From Deinococcus sp. JMULE3 (GTDB lineage: Bacteria; Deinococcota; Deinococci; Deinococcales; Deinococcaceae), in the NCBI RefSeq assembly GCF_013337115.1, contig NZ_SGWE01000004.1, positions 806,001 to 870,000 on the forward strand: a stretch of 64,000 bases of DNA. The letters run 5' to 3'. The translations under genes were made by a program, and so were the position numbers. The first letter of the stretch is position 1. Every line of letters begins with the position of its first letter. Of this stretch, positions 48,004 through 63,810 are shown piece after piece. The notes beneath the pieces are model-generated. The model saw only the letters and a list, made by a program, of their open reading frames with translations. It made no database searches and was not told the origin of the DNA.

Positions 48004-48546
48004 TCAGCCTCGCTCCTCGATGCCCTCGCGGACAGCGTTCATCAGGGCCTCGTCGTACAGACCGGCGTAGTGATCGCCGAGGTTCACGAGGAACTGCATC
48101 TCCTCCCGGGTGGTGCTGGCACTCAGGCGCGTCTCGAAACTCAGCAGCAGCGCGCCGTACGCGAGCGACGCCGCGCCCGCGATGGCGATGATCACGGGGA
48201 GCGGCCCGGCCGCCTCGCCGATCAGGGCGCTCCCGCCGATCAGGATGCTGGTCAGGACCAGCAGCGCCACTGCGAGGTACAGCGCCGTCATGGCCCGCAC
48301 GATGATGCGACTGCGCCGCGCCAGCCGGGGGAGCTGCTTCACGATCAGGCGTTTCTCGTCCCGTGCGAGCGCCTCGGTGCGTCCCTCGTCGGTCACGAGC
48401 ACCTTGAAGCGCGCCGTGAGCTGCCGCACGCGGTCCGTCACGCGGCCCAGGCGGCTGCTGGTGCTCATCAGGAGCGTGCCCGCGCCGCTGATCAGCACAG
48501 CCGGGGTGATCATCGCGGTCAGGACCTGCAGGTTCGCGTCGGCCAT
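48004..48546 (-). CDS. DUF2721-type membrane protein
   Basis: A 180-residue membrane protein. The N-terminal hydrophobic segment AMITPAVLISGAGTLLMSTSSRLGRVTDRVRQL is typical of DUF2721. A charged helix then two TM helices (about 95-140) follow, with a soluble C-terminus. The ATG at 48546 follows TACCTT (48558-48553) by 6 nt, selecting this start over upstream in-frame codons. Function unknown. Confidence 0.8.
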   Translation of the reverse strand: MADANLQVLTAMITPAVLISGAGTLLMSTSSRLGRVTDRVRQLTARFKVLVTDEGRTEALARDEKRLIVKQLPRLARRSRIIVRAMTALYLAVALLVLTSILIGGSALIGEAAGPLPVIIAIAGAASLAYGALLLSFETRLSASTTREEMQFLVNLGDHYAGLYDEALMNAVREGIEERG

Positions 48547-48693
48547 GCCATGAAGGTACGCTAAAACCCCACTGGGACGCCTTCGACAAATCTGCACATT
48601 CCCTGCGAAAACCCTGCACGGCCCCCCGTCATCCTTTGACTCAGGAGAAGGGCAGCGGCGAGGGCCGCACCCGGATCGAAAAGGAGACCCACC

Positions 48694-49098
48694 ATGAACA
48701 AGATGCTGCTGATCGTCGCCGCTGCCCTGAGCCTCGCCACCACCGCCTTCGCCGCCAGCCCCATGACCGTGTACGCCACCGACGGGAACGGCCACAGCTA
48801 CCAGGGCCTGTACACTGAATCCAGCTGGATGGCCATCAGCGTGCCGCTGAGCGCCCTGGGCGGCTCTCTGCCCAGCAACGCCAGTCTCGACGTGTCCGGA
48901 CTGCGGAATGGGGTGTACGTGACGCTCGACAGCGTGGAGGAACGGGGTGACAATGCGTTGTTCTACGTCAGCGTCAGCCGGGACGACACGAGCGTGACCT
49001 CGAACGACATGGCCAGCATCGGCATCAAGAACGGCGACACGCTGCTGACCACCGTGCAGATCCCCGTCTACGGCGGCGCAGATCTGTCCGCCGAGTAA
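48694..49098 (+). CDS. Small secreted protein of unknown function
   Basis: A 134-residue exported protein with signal peptide [20 protein letters not shown] and likely cleavage after AFA. The mature part is short, Ser/Asp-rich and predicted beta ([32 protein letters not shown]). A strong AAAGGAG precedes the ATG, unlike most leaderless neighbours, suggesting high expression. A terminator follows. Confidence 0.78.
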   Translation: MNKMLLIVAAALSLATTAFAASPMTVYATDGNGHSYQGLYTESSWMAISVPLSALGGSLPSNASLDVSGLRNGVYVTLDSVEERGDNALFYVSVSRDDTSVTSNDMASIGIKNGDTLLTTVQIPVYGGADLSAE

Positions 49099-49124
49099 TC
49101 GCTACAGGGTTCACCAGGGTGCGT

Positions 49125-49151
49125 GCCCACTTCCGTTCGGGAGTGGGCTTT
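49125..49151 (+). terminator. Terminator after the small secreted protein gene
   Basis: GCCCACT (49125-49131) pairs with AGTGGGC (49142-49148), then TTT. Confidence 0.65.
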
Positions 49152-49201
49152 CGCGTTGCGGGTCTGCGGGTCGCTGCGGCGGATGCTCTAGGCTGCGGGG
49201 C

Positions 49202-50353
49202 ATGTGGGAGTCACGGCGGGCGGCGGCGGTGCCGGGCAGCGTGTTTGCGCTGATGGATGCCGCGAAGGGGCGGGCGCGGGCGGCGGGGCTGGAGATCGTG
49301 GATCTGAGTATCGGGAGCAGTGACCTTCCGCCGCCAGACGTGGTGCTGGAGGTGCTGCGCGGGGCGACGCGCGATCCGGGGACGTACCGCTACCCGCTGT
49401 TCAGCGACACGGCTCCGCTGCGTGAGGCGGCGGCGGGTTATCTGGCACGCCGCTTCGGTGTTCGGCTGGACCCGGCGAGGGAGGTGCTGCCGCTGATCGG
49501 CGCGCAGGAGGGCCTCGCGCACCTGCTGCTGGCGGTGACCGATCCGGGGGACACGCTGCTGCTCCCGGACCCCTGTTACCCGCCGTACCTGGGGGCAGCG
49601 GCGGTGGCGGGCCTGAACGTGGTCACGCTGCCGCTGCGGCCCGAGTCGGGGTTCCTGCCGGACCTGGACGCCGTACCGGAGGGCGTGCGGCCCCGGGTAC
49701 TGCTGCTGAACTACCCGAACAATCCGACGTCGGCGGTGGCGGACGCGGCGTTCTTCCGGCGGGCGGCGGCGTGGTGCCGGGCGCGGGGGGCGCTGCTGGT
49801 GCATGACCACCCGTACGCGGAGCTGACCTTCGGGGCGTACCGCGCGCCGAGTGCGCTGGAGGCCGGGCTGGAGGGTGTGGTGGAGCTGCACTCGCTGAGC
49901 AAGACGCACCACATGGGGGGCTTCCGGGTGGGCTTCGCGGCGGGGGACGCGGGCGTGATCGCGGCCCTGGCGCGGGTGAAGGGCGCGGTTGATTTCCACC
50001 CGTACCTGGGCATCCAGCGGGCGGCGGCGCACGCGCTGTCCCTGCCGGACGAGGTGGGCCGGGCAGGCGCGGCGGTGTTCGAGGCCCGGCGGGACGCCCT
50101 GATCCCGGCCCTGCGGGACCTGGAGTGGGAGGTGACGACGCCCGAGGCGAGCATGTACGCCTGGGCGCGCGTGCCGGGCCTGCGGGACAGCGTGGCGTTC
50201 GCGGTGCGCGCCGCCGAGACGACGGGCGTGGCGGTCAGTCCCGGCGCGGCCTTCGGGGCGGGCGGCGAGGGCTTCGTCCGGTTCGCCCTGGTACAGCCGC
50301 CCGAGATCCTGCGCGGGGCCGCGCGGCGGTTGGGGACGGTGCCAGTCCAGTAA
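49202..50353 (+). CDS. PLP-dependent class I/II aminotransferase
   Basis: A 383-residue fold-type I aminotransferase related to the LL-diaminopimelate/aspartate branch. Substrate region [13 protein letters not shown], cofactor blocks [13 protein letters not shown] and [12 protein letters not shown], and the PLP Lys at about 234 in [15 protein letters not shown]. The final Arg is in FVRFALV. The ATG at 49202 follows TAGGCT (49189-49194) by 7 nt: leaderless. Single gene, so the substrate is uncertain. Confidence 0.87.
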   Translation: MWESRRAAAVPGSVFALMDAAKGRARAAGLEIVDLSIGSSDLPPPDVVLEVLRGATRDPGTYRYPLFSDTAPLREAAAGYLARRFGVRLDPAREVLPLIGAQEGLAHLLLAVTDPGDTLLLPDPCYPPYLGAAAVAGLNVVTLPLRPESGFLPDLDAVPEGVRPRVLLLNYPNNPTSAVADAAFFRRAAAWCRARGALLVHDHPYAELTFGAYRAPSALEAGLEGVVELHSLSKTHHMGGFRVGFAAGDAGVIAALARVKGAVDFHPYLGIQRAAAHALSLPDEVGRAGAAVFEARRDALIPALRDLEWEVTTPEASMYAWARVPGLRDSVAFAVRAAETTGVAVSPGAAFGAGGEGFVRFALVQPPEILRGAARRLGTVPVQ

Positions 50354-50357
50354 AACA

Positions 50358-50395
50358 GCGGGGCGCGGACGCCCTGAGTACGTCCTGCGCCCCGC
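50358..50395. terminator. Long GC hairpin between converging genes
   Basis: GCGGGGCGCGGACG (50358-50371) pairs with 50381-50395 with one bulge. No T tract; probably stops transcription from either side. Confidence 0.5.
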
Positions 50396-50407
50396 CGCTC
50401 ATGTCCC

Positions 50408-50716
50408 TTACTTGTCGAACTTGCCGTACCCGGCGGCGCTGCGGCGCTGGGCGCCGCGGGCGTAGTCCATCTGCATCTCGACGGTGTCGTGCTTGCCTTC
50501 GGTAAAGGTGCTGTCGTGAATCCAGTAGTTCAGGCGGTCGTCGCCGAGCTGCACCCAGAGTTTGTGCTGGTCTTCGGGGTCGCGCCAGAAGACGACGTGT
50601 TCGAAGGCGTTGTGCTGCGCCCAGGTCTGGATGTCCGACAGGACGCGGGCGGCCTTGGGGTGGGTCATCTGGAATTCCTGACCGTCGGCTTCGTTGCGGA
50701 ACTTGATCTCGACCAT
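50408..50716 (-). CDS. Small hypothetical protein
   Basis: A 102-residue soluble protein rich in aromatic and charged residues (WAQHNAFEHVVFWRDPEDQHKLWVQLGDDRLNYWIHDSTF). No family recognised. The ATG at 50716 is supported by TACGCT (50731-50726) 9 nt upstream; the upstream in-frame extension is unsupported. Confidence 0.72.
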   Translation of the reverse strand: MVEIKFRNEADGQEFQMTHPKAARVLSDIQTWAQHNAFEHVVFWRDPEDQHKLWVQLGDDRLNYWIHDSTFTEGKHDTVEMQMDYARGAQRRSAAGYGKFDK

Positions 50717-50872
50717 GGTGGGTTCAGCGTAACAGACGCCGGGTGAACTGCGTTCAGAGTTGCGCGAAGGGGTCTTCATGTGTCCTACAGGGCGTGGAAG
50801 CGGTACCGCTCAGGGGGCGTCCGCCGGGCGGTACCGGCGCGTGATTCGGCAGGGCACGCTAGGGTGGGGGCG

Positions 50873-51652
50873 ATGACGGACGGTCTGAAGGTCACCACGC
50901 TGAACGTGAACGGAATCCGCAGCGCGCTGCGCAAGGGGCTGCGGGACTGGGTCACCCGTGAGCAGCCGGACGTGCTGCTGCTTCAGGAGGTCCGCGCCGA
51001 TCCGATGCCAGAGGCTCTGGCGGATCTGGACTACGCGGGGGCGTGGTTCCCGGCGCAGAAGGCCGGGTACAGCGGCGTGGCGGTCCTGTCGCGCCGCCCG
51101 CTGTCGGACGTCCGGGTGGGCATGCCGCACGCGGAGATGGATGCCGAGGGCCGCGTGCTGAGCGCCGTGGTGGACGGCGTGCGCTTCGTGAGCGTGTACC
51201 TGCCCAGCGGCAGCAGCGGTCCCGAGCGGCAGGGCTTCAAGGACCGCATGCTGCTGGACTTCCAGGCGTGGACGGACGCCCTGCTCGCCGAGGGCCAGCC
51301 CGTCGTGATCGGCGGGGACTACAACATCGCGCACCGGCAGGTGGACCTGAAGAACTGGCGCTCGAACCAGAAGAACAGCGGCTTTCTCCCGCACGAGCGC
51401 GAGTGGATGACCGCGCACCTGGCCTCGGGCCTGACGGACACGCACCGCGAGTGCCTGGGCGAGGACGCCGCGTACACGTGGTGGAGCAACCGCGCGAACG
51501 CGTACGCGAACAACGTCGGGTGGCGCATCGACTACCTGCTCGCCTCGGGCGTGGCCGTGCAGGAGGTCCGCGTGGACCGCGAGGCGCGCCTGAGTGACCA
51601 CGCGCCCCTGAGCGGCGTGATCCGGGCGGGCGGGCCGCTCGGGGAAGGGTAA
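50873..51652 (+). CDS. xth: Exodeoxyribonuclease III (AP endonuclease)
   Basis: A 259-residue enzyme of the EEP family, which cleaves abasic sites and 3' blocked ends in base excision repair. Motifs LNVNGIRSALRKGLRDW, LLQEVRA with the metal Glu, GGDYNIAHRQVDLKNW, and the C-terminal WRIDYLLAS and LSDHAPLSGV with catalytic Asp-His. The ATG at 50873 follows TAGGGT (50860-50865) by 7 nt: leaderless. Confidence 0.93.
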   Translation: MTDGLKVTTLNVNGIRSALRKGLRDWVTREQPDVLLLQEVRADPMPEALADLDYAGAWFPAQKAGYSGVAVLSRRPLSDVRVGMPHAEMDAEGRVLSAVVDGVRFVSVYLPSGSSGPERQGFKDRMLLDFQAWTDALLAEGQPVVIGGDYNIAHRQVDLKNWRSNQKNSGFLPHEREWMTAHLASGLTDTHRECLGEDAAYTWWSNRANAYANNVGWRIDYLLASGVAVQEVRVDREARLSDHAPLSGVIRAGGPLGEG

Positions 51653-51891
51653 AGTTCGCGTCAGATGAGCCCGGAAGGCGCGTGATATGCTGAGCGGGCT
51701 GCCGGGTTCAGGACAGCGCCCCCGCCCACTCACCGCTCAGCACCCGCTGACTGACGCTGGACGGAGGGCGCAACCCGAGGATAGCGAACACCTGCTGCCC
51801 GTGGGCGGGTCGCGCGCACGCCAGCCTCTGTCTGAGAAGCGCGTCTCACAGTTAACCCCCACGGGCGCGTCCTGAGTGACCAGGAACGTAC

Positions 51892-56133
<4,242 letters not shown>

Positions 56134-56142
56134 ACTCGTGAC

Positions 56143-56185
56143 GCGGGTCGGGCCGGTCTCCTGTGGGGGATCGGCCCGCCGCTTT
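56143..56185 (+). terminator. Terminator after rnr
   Basis: GCGGG and CGGGCCGGTC on the left pair with GATCGGCCCG and CCGC on the right (to 56182), followed by TTT. Confidence 0.65.
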
Positions 56186-56405
56186 GGTCAACCTCTCATG
56201 ATGCCCCTCTGGCGGGCGAAGACCGTACGCGACGTTCCAGAAGGCTCCGGGCGGAGCCCTGAGGTGGCGGGGTGACCTATGCAGGTGCCCGGAAGAGTGG
56301 GTCGTCTTAGGGTTCCTTTCATCGGGCGGGCCGGGCGGGGCGACTAGGCTGACCGGGAGACGGCGCGCCCCTGCCACTGCGGCCGCCGTGTGCTGGGAGG
56401 CCAAC

Positions 56406-58250
56406 ATGACGATTTCGGAACAGCCGGGCAACGCCCGTCAGCGCTCCCGCCTGGGGGCGCAACTGCTGCCGGGTGGGCGCGAGACCCGCTTCCGCGCGTG
56501 GAGCACCCGCGCGGAGAAGATGTGCGTGCGGATCGCGGGCGAGTCCTTTCCCATGGACGCCCTGCCCGGCGCGTACTTCGAGACGGTCCTGCCGGTCGGG
56601 GCGGGCACCCGCTACTGCTTCGAACTGGACGGTCACGCGCTGCCGGACCCGTACGCGCGCTTCATGCCGCACGGCGTGCACGGCGACTCGGAGGTCGTGG
56701 ATTTCTCCGTGTACGAGTGGCAGCATCCGGACTGGGCGGGGCGGGCGCTGGCCGAGTGCGTGTTCTACGAGCTGCACGTGGGGACGTTCACGCCGGAGGG
56801 CACCTACCGCGCGGCGCAGGAGCGACTGCCGGAGCTGGTGGACCTGGGCGTGACCGCGATCCAGTTGATGCCGGTCGCGGCCTTCCCCGGCGAGCGCGGC
56901 TGGGGGTACGACGGCGTGGCGATGTTCGCGCCATTCGCGCCGTACGGCCGCCCGGAGGACCTGATGGCGTTCGTGGACGCCGCGCACGGGCTGGGCCTCG
57001 CGGTGTTCCTGGACGTGGTGTACAACCACTTCGGGCCGGACGGGAACTACCTGACGAGCTACAGCCCGTCGTACTTCACGGACCGCTTCCACACGGCGTG
57101 GGGGCAGGGCCTGGACTACGCCGAGCCGCACATGCGCCGCTACATCACCGGGAACGTGCGGATGTGGCTGCAGGACTACCGCTTCGACGGGCTGCGGCTG
57201 GACGCGACGGCCAGCATGCAGGACGACAGCGAGGAGCACATCCTGCACGAACTGGCCCGCGAGACGCACGCGCTCGGCGGGGGGCACGTCCTGCTGGCCG
57301 AGGATCACCGCAACCTGCCCGAACTGGTCACCGAGGTCGGTCTGGACGGTATCTGGGTGGACGACTTCCACCACGAGGTCCGCGTGACCCTGACCGAGGA
57401 GCAGGAGGGGTACTACGGGGGCTTCCGGGGCGGCGCGCGGGAGCTGTCGGAGGTGATCAACCGCGGCTGGCAGTACCAGGGGCAGTTCTGGAACGTGACG
57501 GGCGAGGAACACCACCGCGGGAAACCCGCGACCGGTCTGGATGCACCCAGTTTCGTGTACTGCATCCAGAACCATGATCAGGTGGGGAACCGCGCGCTGG
57601 GGGACCGCCTGCATCACTTCGAGTCCGTGACGCTGGCCGAGTACCGCGGGGCGAGCACGCTGCTGCTGTCGCTGCCGATGACGCCGCTGCTGTTCCAGGG
57701 GCAGGAATGGGCGGCGGGCACGCCGTTCCCGTTCTTCAGCGATCACGCCGGGGAACTGGGGCAGATGGTGACCGAGGGGCGACGGAGGGAGTTCGCGTAC
57801 TTCTCGGGGTTCAGCACGCTGAACGTACCGGACCCGCAGGCGCCAGGGACGTTCCACAGCGCGAAGCTGAACTGGGCCGAACGCGAGCAGGGCGAGCACG
57901 GGCGGACCCTGGCGCTGTACCGGCGCCTGCTGCACCTGCGCCGCGAGGACCCGGTGCTGCGCGAGCGGTCGCGGCGGTTCATCCGGGCGGGCGCGGTGGA
58001 CACCGGCACCGGGAAATCCGACACCGGGGACGTGCTGTGGGTGCGCTGGGAGACCCCGCGGGGCGTGCGGGTCCTGCTGTGGAACCTCACGAAGACGCCG
58101 CTGGACCCGCGCCTGCTGGGGCTGCCGTTCCCGCTGCCGCCGCAGGTGCTGCTGCATTCCGAGGGCAACCCCGATGCGCCCCCCGCGCTGGGCGACCTGC
58201 GCCTCGGTGCGGGTGAGGCGGCGCTGCTGGCCGGGCCGGTGGACGCGTGA
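56406..58250 (+). CDS. treZ: Malto-oligosyltrehalose trehalohydrolase
   Basis: A 614-residue GH13 enzyme releasing trehalose from maltooligosyltrehalose. An N-terminal E-set domain (about 1-90) precedes the TIM barrel. The nucleophile Asp266 is in [12 protein letters not shown], the acid Glu299 in LLAEDHRN, and Asp391 in [11 protein letters not shown]. The ATG at 56406 has GGAGG 5 nt upstream. Overlaps treY by GTGA. Trehalose made from glycogen supports desiccation tolerance. Confidence 0.95.
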   Translation: MTISEQPGNARQRSRLGAQLLPGGRETRFRAWSTRAEKMCVRIAGESFPMDALPGAYFETVLPVGAGTRYCFELDGHALPDPYARFMPHGVHGDSEVVDFSVYEWQHPDWAGRALAECVFYELHVGTFTPEGTYRAAQERLPELVDLGVTAIQLMPVAAFPGERGWGYDGVAMFAPFAPYGRPEDLMAFVDAAHGLGLAVFLDVVYNHFGPDGNYLTSYSPSYFTDRFHTAWGQGLDYAEPHMRRYITGNVRMWLQDYRFDGLRLDATASMQDDSEEHILHELARETHALGGGHVLLAEDHRNLPELVTEVGLDGIWVDDFHHEVRVTLTEEQEGYYGGFRGGARELSEVINRGWQYQGQFWNVTGEEHHRGKPATGLDAPSFVYCIQNHDQVGNRALGDRLHHFESVTLAEYRGASTLLLSLPMTPLLFQGQEWAAGTPFPFFSDHAGELGQMVTEGRRREFAYFSGFSTLNVPDPQAPGTFHSAKLNWAEREQGEHGRTLALYRRLLHLRREDPVLRERSRRFIRAGAVDTGTGKSDTGDVLWVRWETPRGVRVLLWNLTKTPLDPRLLGLPFPLPPQVLLHSEGNPDAPPALGDLRLGAGEAALLAGPVDA

Positions 58251-61057
58251 CCCCTGCCGGGACCCACCTGCCGGGCGCGACGTACCGCCTCCAGCTGCAC
58301 AGGGACTTCGATTTCGCCTCGGCGCGGCGGGTCCTGCCGTACCTCGCGCGGCTGGGCGTGACCGACGTGTACCTCTCCCCCATCTGGACGAGCACGCCGG
58401 GCAGCACGCACGGCTACGACGTGACCGACCACGCGCAGATCAACCCGGAACTGGGCGGCCTGAAGGGCCTGAAACGCCTGTCGGCGCGGGCGCGTGAGCT
58501 GGGCCTGGGCCTGATCGTGGATTTCGTGCCGAACCACATGGGCATCCAGGGGGGGCACAACCCGTACTGGGAGGACGTGCTGCGGCACGGGCAGGCCAGC
58601 CGCTACGCGCATTTCTTCGATATCTCCTGGCATCCGCTGAAACGGGCGCTGGACGGGAAGGTGCTGCTGCCGGTGCTGGGCGACCAGTACGGCCGCGTGC
58701 TGGAACGCGGTGAACTGCGCCTGGAACGGCAGGGGGGCGAGTTCACGCTGCGGTACTGGGAGCGGCAGCTGCCGCTGTCGCCGCGCAGCGTGGCGCAACT
58801 GCTGGCCTGGACGGCCGCCGCGCTGCCCGCCGGGACGGACACGGTGACATTGGGGGAACTGGCGAGTATCCGCCGGTCGGTGGACACGCTGCCGCGCAGC
58901 ACGTCGGCGGACCTGACCGACACGGACCGCGTGATCCGCGCGCAGGAGGTGCAGGTCATGACCCGCCGCCTGGGCGCCCTGCTGGACGAGTCCGGGGCGG
59001 TGCGCGGCGCGCTGGATGCCACACTGGACGCCGTGAACGCCGACCCCTCGCGGCTGGACTGCGTGATCGGCGAGCAGAACTACCGACTGGCGTTCTGGAA
59101 GGTCGCCGCCGAGGAGATCAACTACCGGCGCTTCTTCGACATCAACGACCTCGCGGCGCTGCGCATGGAGGACCCCCGCGTGTTCGCGTGGGCGCACGCG
59201 ACGCTGTTCGACCTGCTGCGGCAGGGCCTCGTGCAGGGCGTGCGGCTGGACCACACGGACGGGCTGTTCGATCCGGCCGGGTACTTCCGGGCGCTGCAGG
59301 AGGGGGCGGCGCACGCGCTGAACCGCGAGATGGGCGACGAGCTGCCGCTGTACGTGGTCGCGGAGAAGATCCTCGAACCCGGCGAGAAGTTGCCCGAGGC
59401 GTGGGCGATTCACGGCACGACCGGGTACGACTTCCTGGCGCAGCTGAGCGGCACGTTCGTGGACCGCACGACCGAGGAGGAACTGGGCGCCATCTACCGC
59501 CGCTTCAGCGGGGACCGCCGCTCGTACGGGGAGCACCTGTACCGCGGGAAGCAGCTGATCCAGCGCGTGAGTCTGCCGGGCGAGGTGAACGTCCTGACCG
59601 AGCACCTGGAGCGGCTGGCCGAGTCGGACCTGAACGCGCGGGATTTCACGCTGAGCACGCTGCGCGCCGCGATCCGCGAGGTGATCGCGTCGTTCCCGGT
59701 GTACCGCACGTACGTCCGCGCGGACGGCGAGCGTGAGCCGGGGGACGACGCGAAGATCGCGCACGCCATCCGGGACGCGAAGGCCCACAATCGCGAGGAC
59801 GGCCTGCCGGTGGACCCCAGCGCCTTCGATTACCTGCACGCGGTGCTGACGCTGAACGCGCCGGACGAGCGGGCGCGCGCGGCTTACGCGGAGTTCGCGC
59901 TGAAGTTCCAGCAGCTGACCGGCCCGGTCACGGCCAAGGGCGCGGAGGACACCGCCTTCTACCGGTTCGCGCGGCTGCTGTCCCTGAACGAGGTGGGGGG
60001 CGACCCGGCGCTGTACGGCACGCCACTGGCGACGTTCCACGCGGCCACGCAGGAGCGCGCCGCCCGCTGGCCCCACGCGATGCTGGCGGGCAGCACGCAC
60101 GACACGAAGCGGGGCGAGGACACCCGCGCGCGCATCAGCGTGCTGTCGGAACTGCCGCAGACGTGGGCGGCGTACCTGAGCCGCTGGTCCCCGCTGATTC
60201 GCAGCCTGGAAACGCAGACGGAACTGGGGCGCGCGCCCACCCCGCTCGACAGTTACGTGCTGTTGCAGAACGCCCTGGGCGCGTACCCGCTGGGCGGGAA
60301 GCTGGAGGACTTCGCGGACCGACTGAGCGCCTACCTGCTGAAGGCGGCGCGCGAGGCGAAACTCCGCACCAGCTGGGCCGCCCCGGACGGGGAGTACGAG
60401 GCGGCGCTGGACGCCCTGGTGCGCGGCCTGCTGGCCGACGACGACTTCATGTCCTCGCTGGCGGAATTGCACGCGCGGATCAGTCCGCACGGCGCGCAGA
60501 ACGGCCTGAGTGCCGCGCTGGTCCGCCTGACCGCGCCCGGCGTGCCCGACACGTACCAGGGCTGCGAGGGCTGGAACCAGAGCCTCGTGGACCCCGACAA
60601 CCGACGCCCGGTGGATTACGCGGCGCTGAACCGCACGCTGGGCCGCCTGGAACGCGGCGAGGGCACCCTGGCTCTGGCGCGGAAACTGCTGGGCTCGTAC
60701 GAGGACGGCAGCGTGAAGGTCATGGTCACCCGCGCGGCCCTGCACGCCCGCGCCGCCCACCCGGCGCTGCGCGAGGGGTCCTACCAGCCGCTCGACGGGG
60801 GGCGGCACGTCCTGGCGTTCGCGCGGCAGCACGGCACCGAACGCGTGGTGACGGTCGCGCCCCGCCTGACGTTCACGCTGACCCGCGAACGGACCCCCTG
60901 GGCGACCGGGGAGGTGTGGGGCACTCGGCAGCTGACCCTCCCCGCCGGGACGTACACCAACCTCCTGACCGGCGAGCGGCTGCGGGCGCGCGGCAGCAAG
61001 ACGCCCCTGGCGAAGATCCTGGAGGACTTCCCCCTGGCCCTGCTGCGCCGCGAGTAG
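58247..61057 (+). CDS. treY: Malto-oligosyltrehalose synthase
   Basis: A 936-residue GH13 family enzyme that isomerises the reducing end of maltodextrins to a trehalose unit, the substrate of TreZ. Barrel signatures [62 protein letters not shown] (nucleophile Asp), [11 protein letters not shown] (acid Glu) and [18 protein letters not shown] start overlapping treZ. Confidence 0.96.
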   Translation: MTPAGTHLPGATYRLQLHRDFDFASARRVLPYLARLGVTDVYLSPIWTSTPGSTHGYDVTDHAQINPELGGLKGLKRLSARARELGLGLIVDFVPNHMGIQGGHNPYWEDVLRHGQASRYAHFFDISWHPLKRALDGKVLLPVLGDQYGRVLERGELRLERQGGEFTLRYWERQLPLSPRSVAQLLAWTAAALPAGTDTVTLGELASIRRSVDTLPRSTSADLTDTDRVIRAQEVQVMTRRLGALLDESGAVRGALDATLDAVNADPSRLDCVIGEQNYRLAFWKVAAEEINYRRFFDINDLAALRMEDPRVFAWAHATLFDLLRQGLVQGVRLDHTDGLFDPAGYFRALQEGAAHALNREMGDELPLYVVAEKILEPGEKLPEAWAIHGTTGYDFLAQLSGTFVDRTTEEELGAIYRRFSGDRRSYGEHLYRGKQLIQRVSLPGEVNVLTEHLERLAESDLNARDFTLSTLRAAIREVIASFPVYRTYVRADGEREPGDDAKIAHAIRDAKAHNREDGLPVDPSAFDYLHAVLTLNAPDERARAAYAEFALKFQQLTGPVTAKGAEDTAFYRFARLLSLNEVGGDPALYGTPLATFHAATQERAARWPHAMLAGSTHDTKRGEDTRARISVLSELPQTWAAYLSRWSPLIRSLETQTELGRAPTPLDSYVLLQNALGAYPLGGKLEDFADRLSAYLLKAAREAKLRTSWAAPDGEYEAALDALVRGLLADDDFMSSLAELHARISPHGAQNGLSAALVRLTAPGVPDTYQGCEGWNQSLVDPDNRRPVDYAALNRTLGRLERGEGTLALARKLLGSYEDGSVKVMVTRAALHARAAHPALREGSYQPLDGGRHVLAFARQHGTERVVTVAPRLTFTLTRERTPWATGEVWGTRQLTLPAGTYTNLLTGERLRARGSKTPLAKILEDFPLALLRRE

Positions 61058-61138
61058 GGATCGGGTGGAGGCGGGACGTGAATCCACCTTCACCACCTGC
61101 GGGAACTTTCCCCGTGGTCACCGCGTAATCTGAGGCGT

Positions 61139-61828
<690 letters not shown>

Positions 61829-61836
61829 CCCACGCA

Positions 61837-61880
61837 CAGGAAAACGCCCCCGCCGATGCACTGGCGGGGGCGTTTTCCTG
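61837..61880. terminator. Bidirectional terminator between converging genes
   Basis: A perfect 18-bp stem, 61837-61854 with 61863-61880, containing AAAACGCCCCCGCC and its complement ending in TTTT, around an 8-nt loop. Serves the BI-1 gene and the converging secreted-protein gene. Confidence 0.93.
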
Positions 61881-61886
61881 TTCAGG

Positions 61887-62966
61887 TCACTTCGGGTACA
61901 GCGTCTTCACGAGCGGACTGCCGAGGTTCGCGTCGCCGCGCAGCGTCGCGTACGGCAGCGTGACCGTCTCGGCACATGCCGCGACGACGTGCGGCAGGCT
62001 GCTGGGGGTCAGGTTCACCCCGGTCGCGCTCAGGTGCGCGGTGAACTCGTCGGCGTCCTCTCGCAGGACGTCCAGGCACTCGGCGTCCACCTTCGCCTTC
62101 ACAGCCGACAGGTACAAGGCCTTCTGCCGCGCGGAGCTCAGTTTCGGGAACAGGGTGGTCAGGGGGACGGCGCGGCCCGTGGCGCGGTCCAGGATGACGC
62201 CCTCGGTCCAGTTGTCGGGGTGCGCGCCGCCGCAGTAGTAATTCACGTCCTCGCGCAGGCTGAGCAGCCGGGCGTTCGACAGGGTGAGACCGGCACTCAG
62301 GCTGTAGCCGTTCTCCGGGTCCTTCTGCGCCGATTCGGGCAGCATGGCGCGGCAGTCCAGCGCGTCCGCCGCGTGGCGCAGCTGCCGGTCCTGCAGCGCG
62401 GCGTTCAGCGCGCCGCTCGCGCCGGGCACGCGCGGGTACGTCACGCCGGACAACGGCTCGCGCACCGACCGGCCTCCGGGGAGCGTGACCCACGGGCGGT
62501 TCAGTTTCAGGAAGGCCAGCGGGTCCTCGCGGCGCAGCGCACTCAGGCCCGGCGAGAGGGGCAGCCGCAACGGCAGACGCGCGGCGTCCAGCGGCGCCAG
62601 GGTGACCTCCAGCGGGGCACTCGCACCGGGCGCCTGCCACGTCCCCTTCAGGCCGCCCGGGGCGGGCATCAGGCTGAAGCAGCCGGTCACGACCGCTTCG
62701 CCGCCCAGGTCGCGCCGGACGCTTTCCTCCAGGACCAGCGCGTTCCCGCTGCGGCGCGCCTCCAGGAACAGGTCGAGGCTGCGGCCCTCGTAGAAGTACC
62801 GCGACTCGCCCTTCGGGTCCAGACTCAGCGCGACCGGCAGCGTCCCGAGGGTGCCCCGGAACGTCCCGGCGCGCGCCCAGTCGGGCATTCCCTCGGTGCC
62901 GCCGCACCCGGCAGCCTGCGCGCCCGCACCGAGAACAAGGGCGGTGGTAAACATCCATCGCAACAT
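61887..62966 (-). CDS. Secreted protein with DUF3298-like C-terminal domain
   Basis: A 359-residue exported protein with signal peptide MLRWMFTTALVLGAGAQAAG. A lipid-anchoring Cys follows but the lipobox (AAGC) is weak. An N-terminal beta region (RGTLGTLPVALSLDPKGESRYFYEG) precedes the part LSLREDVNYYCGGAHPDNWTEGVILDRATGRAVPLTTLF, like DUF3298 (GGAHP...tG..v.L..lF). The ATG at 62966 follows TACGCT (62978-62973) by 6 nt. Function unknown; envelope-located. Confidence 0.78.
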   Translation of the reverse strand: MLRWMFTTALVLGAGAQAAGCGGTEGMPDWARAGTFRGTLGTLPVALSLDPKGESRYFYEGRSLDLFLEARRSGNALVLEESVRRDLGGEAVVTGCFSLMPAPGGLKGTWQAPGASAPLEVTLAPLDAARLPLRLPLSPGLSALRREDPLAFLKLNRPWVTLPGGRSVREPLSGVTYPRVPGASGALNAALQDRQLRHAADALDCRAMLPESAQKDPENGYSLSAGLTLSNARLLSLREDVNYYCGGAHPDNWTEGVILDRATGRAVPLTTLFPKLSSARQKALYLSAVKAKVDAECLDVLREDADEFTAHLSATGVNLTPSSLPHVVAACAETVTLPYATLRGDANLGSPLVKTLYPK

Positions 62967-62983
62967 GCTTGCAGCGTACACCG

Positions 62984-63739
62984 TCAGGGTTGCGGTCCCT
63001 CCCACACGCCGTCCCCACGGGCGTCCATGGTGCCGGTGCGCAGCAGTTGCGCCTCGCCGTCCCCGAAGGGCGTGTGGGTGCAGGCCCAGGCCACGGCGGC
63101 CTCGATGTCGTAGGGGGTGGCGTGGAAGGTGACGGCCCACTGGCCGTTCACGCGGTCCAGCCTCGTCCAGCGGGCGCGGGGGTCGCCGTCCACCTGATCG
63201 CTGACCGACCCGGCGTTCACGAGCAGCGTGTCGCCCACGCGGGTCGTCCCGGCGCGGTGGGTGTGGCCGCACAGGACCACCTCGGCGTTCAGGGGCTCCA
63301 GCGTGGCGTGCAGTTCGCGCGGGTCGCGGGCGCGGTAGTACCCGCCGTGGTCCCACACCCACAGCAGGCTGTGCCAGGCGCTGTCCGGCGTGCCGTGGCA
63401 GGCCAGCAGCCCCCCCGCGCGGGCGGTCAGCGGCAGCGCCGCCACGCGGGCCAGCAGCGCCGGGTCGGTGTGCGCCGCGAGCCACGCGCCGTACGACCGT
63501 GACAGCGCCGAGCGGCGCCCGCCGGGCCAGAGTTTCTCCTCGTTGTTGCCGCGCACCTCCAGCGCGCCCGCAGCCGCGAGTTCCGCCTGAATGCTGAGCG
63601 CGCGGGCGGGGTCGGCGCTCCCCTCGGCCTGATCGCCCAGGTTCACGATCAGGTCCGGGCTGGCCGCGCGGACCTCGCGCAGCACCGCGTCCAGCGCGAA
63701 GGCGTTCCCGTGCACGTCACTGATCACCGCGACCCTCAT
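62984..63739 (-). CDS. Metallophosphoesterase (YfcE/MJ0936-type)
   Basis: A 251-residue calcineurin-like phosphoesterase. The metal ligands are seen in VISDVHGNAFALD, NLGDQAEG, EVRGNNEEKL, ACHGTPDS and CGHTHRAG, with NAGSVSD closing the site. Likely a cytosolic phosphatase or phosphodiesterase for small substrates. The ATG at 63739 is favoured: TACGCT (63753-63748) is 8 nt upstream and the motif starts at residue 6. Confidence 0.9.
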   Translation of the reverse strand: MRVAVISDVHGNAFALDAVLREVRAASPDLIVNLGDQAEGSADPARALSIQAELAAAGALEVRGNNEEKLWPGGRRSALSRSYGAWLAAHTDPALLARVAALPLTARAGGLLACHGTPDSAWHSLLWVWDHGGYYRARDPRELHATLEPLNAEVVLCGHTHRAGTTRVGDTLLVNAGSVSDQVDGDPRARWTRLDRVNGQWAVTFHATPYDIEAAVAWACTHTPFGDGEAQLLRTGTMDARGDGVWEGPQP

Positions 63740-63810
63740 CACCGCGCAGCGTAGCGCGCCCGGGCGGAACTGTCCCCGCAAGTGTCACGCCCACGGCGCA
63801 CACTGAACGC

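Noticed and set aside
57743..61096. Minus-strand open frame of 1117 codons antisense to treZ-treY
   Set aside because: Composition is Arg/Val/Ala/Gln-rich without domains; the plus strand encodes two complete GH13 enzymes.
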